NCBI GenBank assembly: GCA_017520155.1
Contig: JAFXGR010000164.1
Coordinates: forward strand, 1-34,491
DNA length: 34,491 bases
Source of the DNA: Lachnospiraceae bacterium
GTDB lineage: Bacteria; Bacillota; Clostridia; Lachnospirales; Lachnospiraceae
Reading direction: 5' to 3'
The notes under the pieces were generated by a model that was given only the letters and a program-made list of their open reading frames with translations, was not told the origin of the DNA and made no database searches. This document shows, in pieces, positions 30,915 through 34,491 of the stretch. The position numbers and the translations under genes are program-made. Numbering within the stretch: position 1 is the stretch's first letter; each line of letters opens with the position of its first letter.

Positions 30915-32078
30915 TTAAACTTCCTCCTTAATGATCTGTTCTTTTACGGCTTGGGAAACGGCCTGAGCCAGCATAGGATGGAAGGGCTGGGGAAGAATAT
31001 AGTCTTCTGTTAACTCTTCTTCCTTCACAAGGGAGGCAATGGCCTTGGCAGCAGCCAGCTTCATTTCTTCCGTAATTTGTTTTGCTCCCCCTTCCAGAGC
31101 ACCTTTAAAGATACCGGGGAAAGCAAGAACATTATTTACCTGATTGGGGAAGTCGCTGCGCCCGGTACCCATAATACGCACGCCCCCTTTTTTTGCCTCT
31201 TCCGGCATGATTTCCGGGACAGGATTAGCCATGGCAAATACAATGGCGTCCTTATTCATGGTAGAAACCATTTGGGCGGTAACAATACCGGGAGCAGAAA
31301 CACCCACAAAAATATCAGCTCCTGCCAAGGCTTGGGATAAAGTGCCTGTTTTTTTCTCAGGATTAGTAAGAAGGGCCATTTTCTTTTGCACCTGGTTGAG
31401 ATTTTCTCCCTGAGGGCTTAAAATCCCTTCTTTATCACATAAAAGCAGAGAGGAAAAGCCGTAAGTCATCAGTAGTCTGGCAATGGCAATCCCGGCACTG
31501 CCTGCACCGTTAATTACCACCTTGCAGTTTTCCTTCTCTTTTTTTACTATTTTTAATGCATTGATAATTCCTGCCAGAACCACAATGGCAGTACCATGTT
31601 GATCATCATGAAAAACAGGAATATCCAGAAGCTCTTTCAGCTGTTCTTCAATTTCAAAGCAGCGGGGAGCACTGATATCTTCCAAATTAATGCCGCCAAA
31701 GCCGGGGGCAAGATAAGTAATGGTTTTAATCAGCTCCCTTGTATCCTGAATATCCAGACAAAGGGGAACAGCATTGATTCCCCCAAACTCTTTGAATAAG
31801 ACGGCCTTTCCCTCCATAACGGGGAGAGCAGCGTGGGGACCAATGTTTCCAAGCCCCAAAACAGCACTTCCGTCGCTGATCACGGCTACGGTATTGGCCT
31901 TCATGGTATAGGTATAGGCAGCTTGTTTATCTAAAGCAATGGCTTTGCAGGGCTCTGCCACACCGGGAGTATAGGCAAGACTTAAGGCTTCTCTTGTGTC
32001 CACAGGGGCTTTAGAAGTTACTTCCAATTTTCCCTGCCAGGATTCGTGGAGAGCCAAAGATTGTTCAGCTAAGGTCAT
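30915..32078 (-). CDS. NAD(P)-dependent malic enzyme
   Basis: A complete 387-residue short-form malic enzyme, converting malate to pyruvate and CO2 with NAD(P)H. Clear signatures are LAYTPGVAEPC, the catalytic-lysine region TMKANTVAVISDGSAVLGLGNIGP, FGGINLEDISAPRCFEIE (metal site), DIPVFHDDQHGTAIV, the Rossmann motif VVINGAGSAGIAIARLL and GTGRSDFPNQVNNVLAFPG. TTAGGAGGG precedes the ATG. With PPDK nearby it gives a malate-pyruvate-PEP route. It is the promoter-proximal gene of a - strand unit with the radical SAM gene and perhaps DUF4364. Confidence 0.97.
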   Translation of the reverse strand: MTLAEQSLALHESWQGKLEVTSKAPVDTREALSLAYTPGVAEPCKAIALDKQAAYTYTMKANTVAVISDGSAVLGLGNIGPHAALPVMEGKAVLFKEFGGINAVPLCLDIQDTRELIKTITYLAPGFGGINLEDISAPRCFEIEEQLKELLDIPVFHDDQHGTAIVVLAGIINALKIVKKEKENCKVVINGAGSAGIAIARLLMTYGFSSLLLCDKEGILSPQGENLNQVQKKMALLTNPEKKTGTLSQALAGADIFVGVSAPGIVTAQMVSTMNKDAIVFAMANPVPEIMPEEAKKGGVRIMGTGRSDFPNQVNNVLAFPGIFKGALEGGAKQITEEMKLAAAKAIASLVKEEELTEDYILPQPFHPMLAQAVSQAVKEQIIKEEV

Positions 32079-32462
32079 ATAAGATCCCTCCTAACAAAGT
32101 TTGATCTGTTTTGTCATATAAAAATTGCAGTTATAATCTTCTTGATGATACATGATTTAAAATTTCTTATCAAGCACTTTCTATTTTCTGAAAAATAGTG
32201 TATAATATTTCAAGCAAAGAGAACTGGATTGATAAAATTAAGGTTTATCATGACTTGTTCTATTCTGAAAATTCTTAATCATATACAAAAACCTGCATGA
32301 CAAATCAAAGTTATATTCCCCAATATGAAGGTATGAAAAGTAAGAAAAAGATGATGTGGCCTGTAACAGAGGCAGAATGAGTAATCTTTGCAAGTAATGG
32401 ATTACGGCTTGGCAGCATAGGGATAAAGACGGTGAAATGCAGGCATAAGACAGGAGAAGAGT
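32079..32462. other. 384-base divergent intergenic region before rho
   Basis: It holds the malic enzyme promoter (- strand) and a TATAAT (32201-32206) facing rho with only a poor -35 at 17 bases (TTTCTA, 32178-32183). If this is the rho promoter the leader is about 250 bases, long enough for control of rho, but I see no strong hairpin in it. Confidence 0.5.
32145..32173 (-). promoter_or_regulatory. Promoter of the malic enzyme unit
   Basis: On the - strand TTGATA (32173-32168), 17 bases and TATCAT (32150-32145); each box matches five of six bases. It leaves a leader of about 60 bases. Confidence 0.65.
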
Positions 32463-33818
32463 ATGAGAGAAAAGTATGAATCAATTGGGATTACTGATTT
32501 AAAATCCATTGCCAAGGCCAGGGGGATTAAAGGCACTTCTTTGATGAAAAAAGCAGAGGTAGTGGAAGCAATGTTGGCACTAGATGAAAAAGAGGCAGAA
32601 AAAAAGGAAGAGAAGGAAAGGGCAGAAGAAAAAACTTCTTTGGAACGTGAGAATACGGGAGGAAGAGAAGGGGAATTTCCCGGTGAGCTGGACAGTGGTA
32701 TTACCGCCAGCGGAATTTTAGAGGTAATGCCTGACGGCTTTGGTTTTATTCGCTGTGCCAATTATCTTCCGGGAGAAAACGATGTTTATGTGGCACCTAG
32801 CCAGATTCGCCGTTTCAATATGAAAACAGGAGATATTGTAACGGGAAATACAAGAATTAAAACACAGGGAGAGAAGTTCAGTGCTCTTTTATACGTAAAA
32901 AATATTAACGGTTATTTACCGGATGTGGCAGCAAGACGAGGAAATTTTGAGGATATGACTCCCATATTTCCGGATGAAAGACTGCGTTTGGAAACTCCGG
33001 GAGCTTCCGTTGCCATGCGAATCATGGACTTAATGAGCCCCATTGGAAAGGGACAAAGAGGAATGATTGTTTCTCCTCCCAAGGCAGGAAAAACCACCTT
33101 ATTAAAGGAGGTGGCAAAATCCATTAAGCGAAACAGTCCGGAAACTCATTTGATTATTCTGTTAATTGATGAACGTCCGGAAGAAGTAACGGATATTAAG
33201 GAAGCCATAGAAGGACCTAATGTGGAGGTAATTTATTCCACCTTTGACGAACTTCCTGAGCATCATAAGCGAGTGGCAGAAATGGTAATGGAAAGAGCCA
33301 AAAGACTGGTAGAGCATAAGAAAGATGTTATGGTACTGCTGGACAGCATTACCCGTCTTACAAGAGCCTACAACTTAACAGTTCCCCCCAGCGGAAGAAC
33401 TTTATCAGGAGGTTTGGATCCGGCAGCCTTACACATGCCTAAACGATTCTTTGGTGCGGCTAGAAATATGAGAGAGGGGGGAAGCCTCACTATTCTTGCC
33501 ACAGCCTTGGTAAATACAGGAAGTAAAATGGATGATGTGGTATATGAAGAATTTAAAGGAACCGGTAATATGGAAATGGTATTAGACCGAAAGGTGGCGG
33601 AAAAAAGAGTATTTCCGGCCATTGATATTCCTCAGTCAGGAACCAGAAGAGAAGATCTCTTGCTAACCCAGGAAGAGATGGAGGCTATCAACTATATTCG
33701 CCGGGCCTTTAATGCAATGAAGCCGGAGGAGGCAGTTGATAAGGTGGTAGATCTCTTTAAGAAAACAAAGAATAATAAAGAATTTGTGGAAATGGTAAAG
33801 AAAATAAAGTTTTTCTAG
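32463..33818 (+). CDS. rho: Transcription termination factor Rho
   Basis: A complete 451-residue Rho hexameric RNA helicase. Residues 1-40 are the Rho N-terminal helical domain ([29 protein letters not shown]), followed by a short charged linker (about 43-75). The RNA-binding cold-shock domain has [35 protein letters not shown]. The motor has Walker [14 protein letters not shown], Walker [17 protein letters not shown], and the R-loop/Q-loop region. The linker is modest rather than the long insert of some actinobacteria. CAGGAGAAG precedes the ATG. Confidence 0.98.
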   Translation: MREKYESIGITDLKSIAKARGIKGTSLMKKAEVVEAMLALDEKEAEKKEEKERAEEKTSLERENTGGREGEFPGELDSGITASGILEVMPDGFGFIRCANYLPGENDVYVAPSQIRRFNMKTGDIVTGNTRIKTQGEKFSALLYVKNINGYLPDVAARRGNFEDMTPIFPDERLRLETPGASVAMRIMDLMSPIGKGQRGMIVSPPKAGKTTLLKEVAKSIKRNSPETHLIILLIDERPEEVTDIKEAIEGPNVEVIYSTFDELPEHHKRVAEMVMERAKRLVEHKKDVMVLLDSITRLTRAYNLTVPPSGRTLSGGLDPAALHMPKRFFGAARNMREGGSLTILATALVNTGSKMDDVVYEEFKGTGNMEMVLDRKVAEKRVFPAIDIPQSGTRREDLLLTQEEMEAINYIRRAFNAMKPEEAVDKVVDLFKKTKNNKEFVEMVKKIKFF

Positions 33819-33847
33819 TTTTTTATTAAGAGAAAAGGAAAAAATAC

Positions 33848-33876
33848 TTGCATAAGTAAATAAGCTATGATACAAT
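33848..33876 (+). promoter_or_regulatory. rpmE promoter
   Basis: TTGCAT (33848-33853), 17 bases and TACAAT (33871-33876), with TGA before the -10. It lies just after rho and gives a leader of about 108 bases. Confidence 0.75.
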
Positions 33877-33883
33877 CTAAGAG

Positions 33884-33963
33884 CTGTTTCTAAAGGAACA
33901 GTGTGGATGAGAACAACTACAGTGGACAGAATGTTCACTTTAAAACGCACCTGTTTTTGCAGG
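33884..33963 (+). promoter_or_regulatory. Structured rpmE leader, candidate L31 autoregulatory element
   Basis: Three hairpins are visible: CTGTTTC-TAAA-GGAACAG (33884-33901), AGTGGAC-AGAAT-GTTCACT (33921-33939) and CCTG-TTTTTG-CAGG (33950-33963). Firmicutes are known to have L31 leader RNAs bound by the protein. I cannot check the match to that family here. Confidence 0.5.
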
Positions 33964-33990
33964 ATTATTTTGAATTGAAGAGGTGAAGAA

Positions 33991-34191
33991 ATGAGAGAAG
34001 GAATCCATCCTGATTATTATCAGGCAACTGTAACTTGCAACTGCGGTAATACATTTGTGACAGGTTCTACCAAGAAATCTATCCATGTGGAAGTTTGTTC
34101 TAAATGTCATTCTTTCTACACAGGCCAGCAGAAAACAGCAAGAGCTGACGGACGTATTGATAAGTTCAATAAGAAATACGGAGTTAAATAA
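33991..34191 (+). CDS. rpmE: 50S ribosomal protein L31, zinc type
   Basis: A 66-residue L31 starting [20 protein letters not shown]. It keeps the zinc-ligand cysteines CNC and CSKC (Cys pairs about residues 16/18 and 36/39) and the FYTGQQ segment, so it is the zinc-containing form rather than the Cys-free form used in zinc starvation. AGAGGTGAAG precedes the ATG. It lies between rho and a DUF1385 gene, a common clostridial order. Confidence 0.98.
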   Translation: MREGIHPDYYQATVTCNCGNTFVTGSTKKSIHVEVCSKCHSFYTGQQKTARADGRIDKFNKKYGVK

Positions 34192-34204
34192 GTTTTGCAA
34201 GAAA

Positions 34205-34235
34205 AAGGTTGAGGTGGAAATCTCAACCTTATTTT
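34205..34235 (+). terminator. rpmE terminator
   Basis: AAGGTTGAG (34205-34213) pairs with CTCAACCTT (34222-34230), loop 8 bases, followed by ATTTTG. Moderate T-run, so some read-through into the DUF1385 gene is likely. Confidence 0.75.
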
Positions 34236-34322
34236 GTGATAAAAGGTAATTATATTAAGCAAAGCTAAGATTGTTTTAAGTTTGCTTCACATAATTTAAA
34301 AGATAAAATGAGGAGATAATAA

Positions 34323-34491
34323 ATGAGAAAAAAGAAAGGACAGCGCTCCTGCGGAATTGGAGGACAGGCAGTTTTAGAAGGTGTCATGATGAAAAACAAG
34401 GATCTTTATGCGGTTACGGTGCGTAAAAGCGACGGAGAGCTTGTAATCGATACAGAAGAGTATCACGGAATCTGGCACGGCCACAAAATAA
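34323..34491 (+). CDS. DUF1385 family membrane protein, 3'-partial
   Basis: The frame runs from ATG 34323 to the window edge without a stop, giving 56 codons. It starts MRKKKGQRSCGIGGQAVLEGVMMKNKDLYAVTVRK; the GGQAVLEGVMM block is the hallmark of the DUF1385 (YqhQ-like) family, predicted multi-pass membrane proteins of unknown function. GAGGAGAT precedes the ATG. The rpmE-DUF1385 order is usual in clostridia, where prmC and prfA often follow outside this window. Confidence 0.9.
   Translation, partial: MRKKKGQRSCGIGGQAVLEGVMMKNKDLYAVTVRKSDGELVIDTEEYHGIWHGHKI

Overview
The window looks like chromosomal DNA of a low-GC Gram-positive anaerobe, most likely a Lachnospiraceae-type Clostridium relative. 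This is inferred from AT-rich intergenic DNA with strong AGGAGG-type ribosome binding sites, the gene families present (DUF1653, DUF4364, a 147-residue PheB-like ACT protein, an SfsA-MutY fusion, pyruvate phosphate dikinase) and the rho-rpmE-DUF1385 order. I saw no rRNA, tRNA, CRISPR array, intact insertion sequence or prophage.

Left part (1-16100, all + strand). A large surface GH20 hexosaminidase, cut by the left edge, ends in ten 21-bp repeats and a membrane anchor. Next come a DUF1653 protein and a fused SfsA-MutY protein, then a GT2 glycosyltransferase, a lipid kinase, a Na/Pi cotransporter with a PhoU-like tail, and serine hydroxymethyltransferase. A threonine-pathway operon follows: ACT regulator, homoserine dehydrogenase, an ApgM-like protein that probably serves as homoserine kinase, and aspartate kinase.

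Middle (16100-25000). A fused metallophosphoesterase-rubrerythrin-rubredoxin protein is followed by a 784-base stretch without a sizeable gene. That stretch begins with a near-perfect promoter built into a 21-bp inverted repeat and ends with a second hairpin whose 3' arm carries the next -35 box. Then come a membrane-anchored GH3 (NagZ-like) enzyme and a metal island: a stand-alone HMA protein, a Zn/Cd-type P1B ATPase, a convergent DtxR-family repressor, remnants of an iron ABC transporter and of a second P-type ATPase joined at a deletion scar, and a ZIP transporter. Two matching palindromes (TTAGTTGCAACTAA and TTAGTAATAACTAA) sit on the promoter of the dead operon and at the start site of the ZIP gene. 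They probably mark one metal regulon of the neighbouring repressor.

Right part (25000-34491). Pyruvate phosphate dikinase (-) and rarA (+) are divergent. DUF4364, a TIGR01212 radical SAM protein and malic enzyme are on the - strand. Then rho, rpmE with a structured leader, and the start of a DUF1385 gene are on the + strand. Malic enzyme and PPDK both act at the pyruvate/PEP node.

Most genes are ordinary housekeeping genes. The unusual items are the two fusion proteins, the noncoding stretch at 17451-18234, the decayed metal-transport operon with its operator pair, the palindromic terminator encoding the same pentapeptide on both strands, and the folded leader of the ZIP gene. No single feature proves a new system. 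The 17495-18161 region and the metallophosphoesterase-rubrerythrin fusion are the best candidates for something undescribed.
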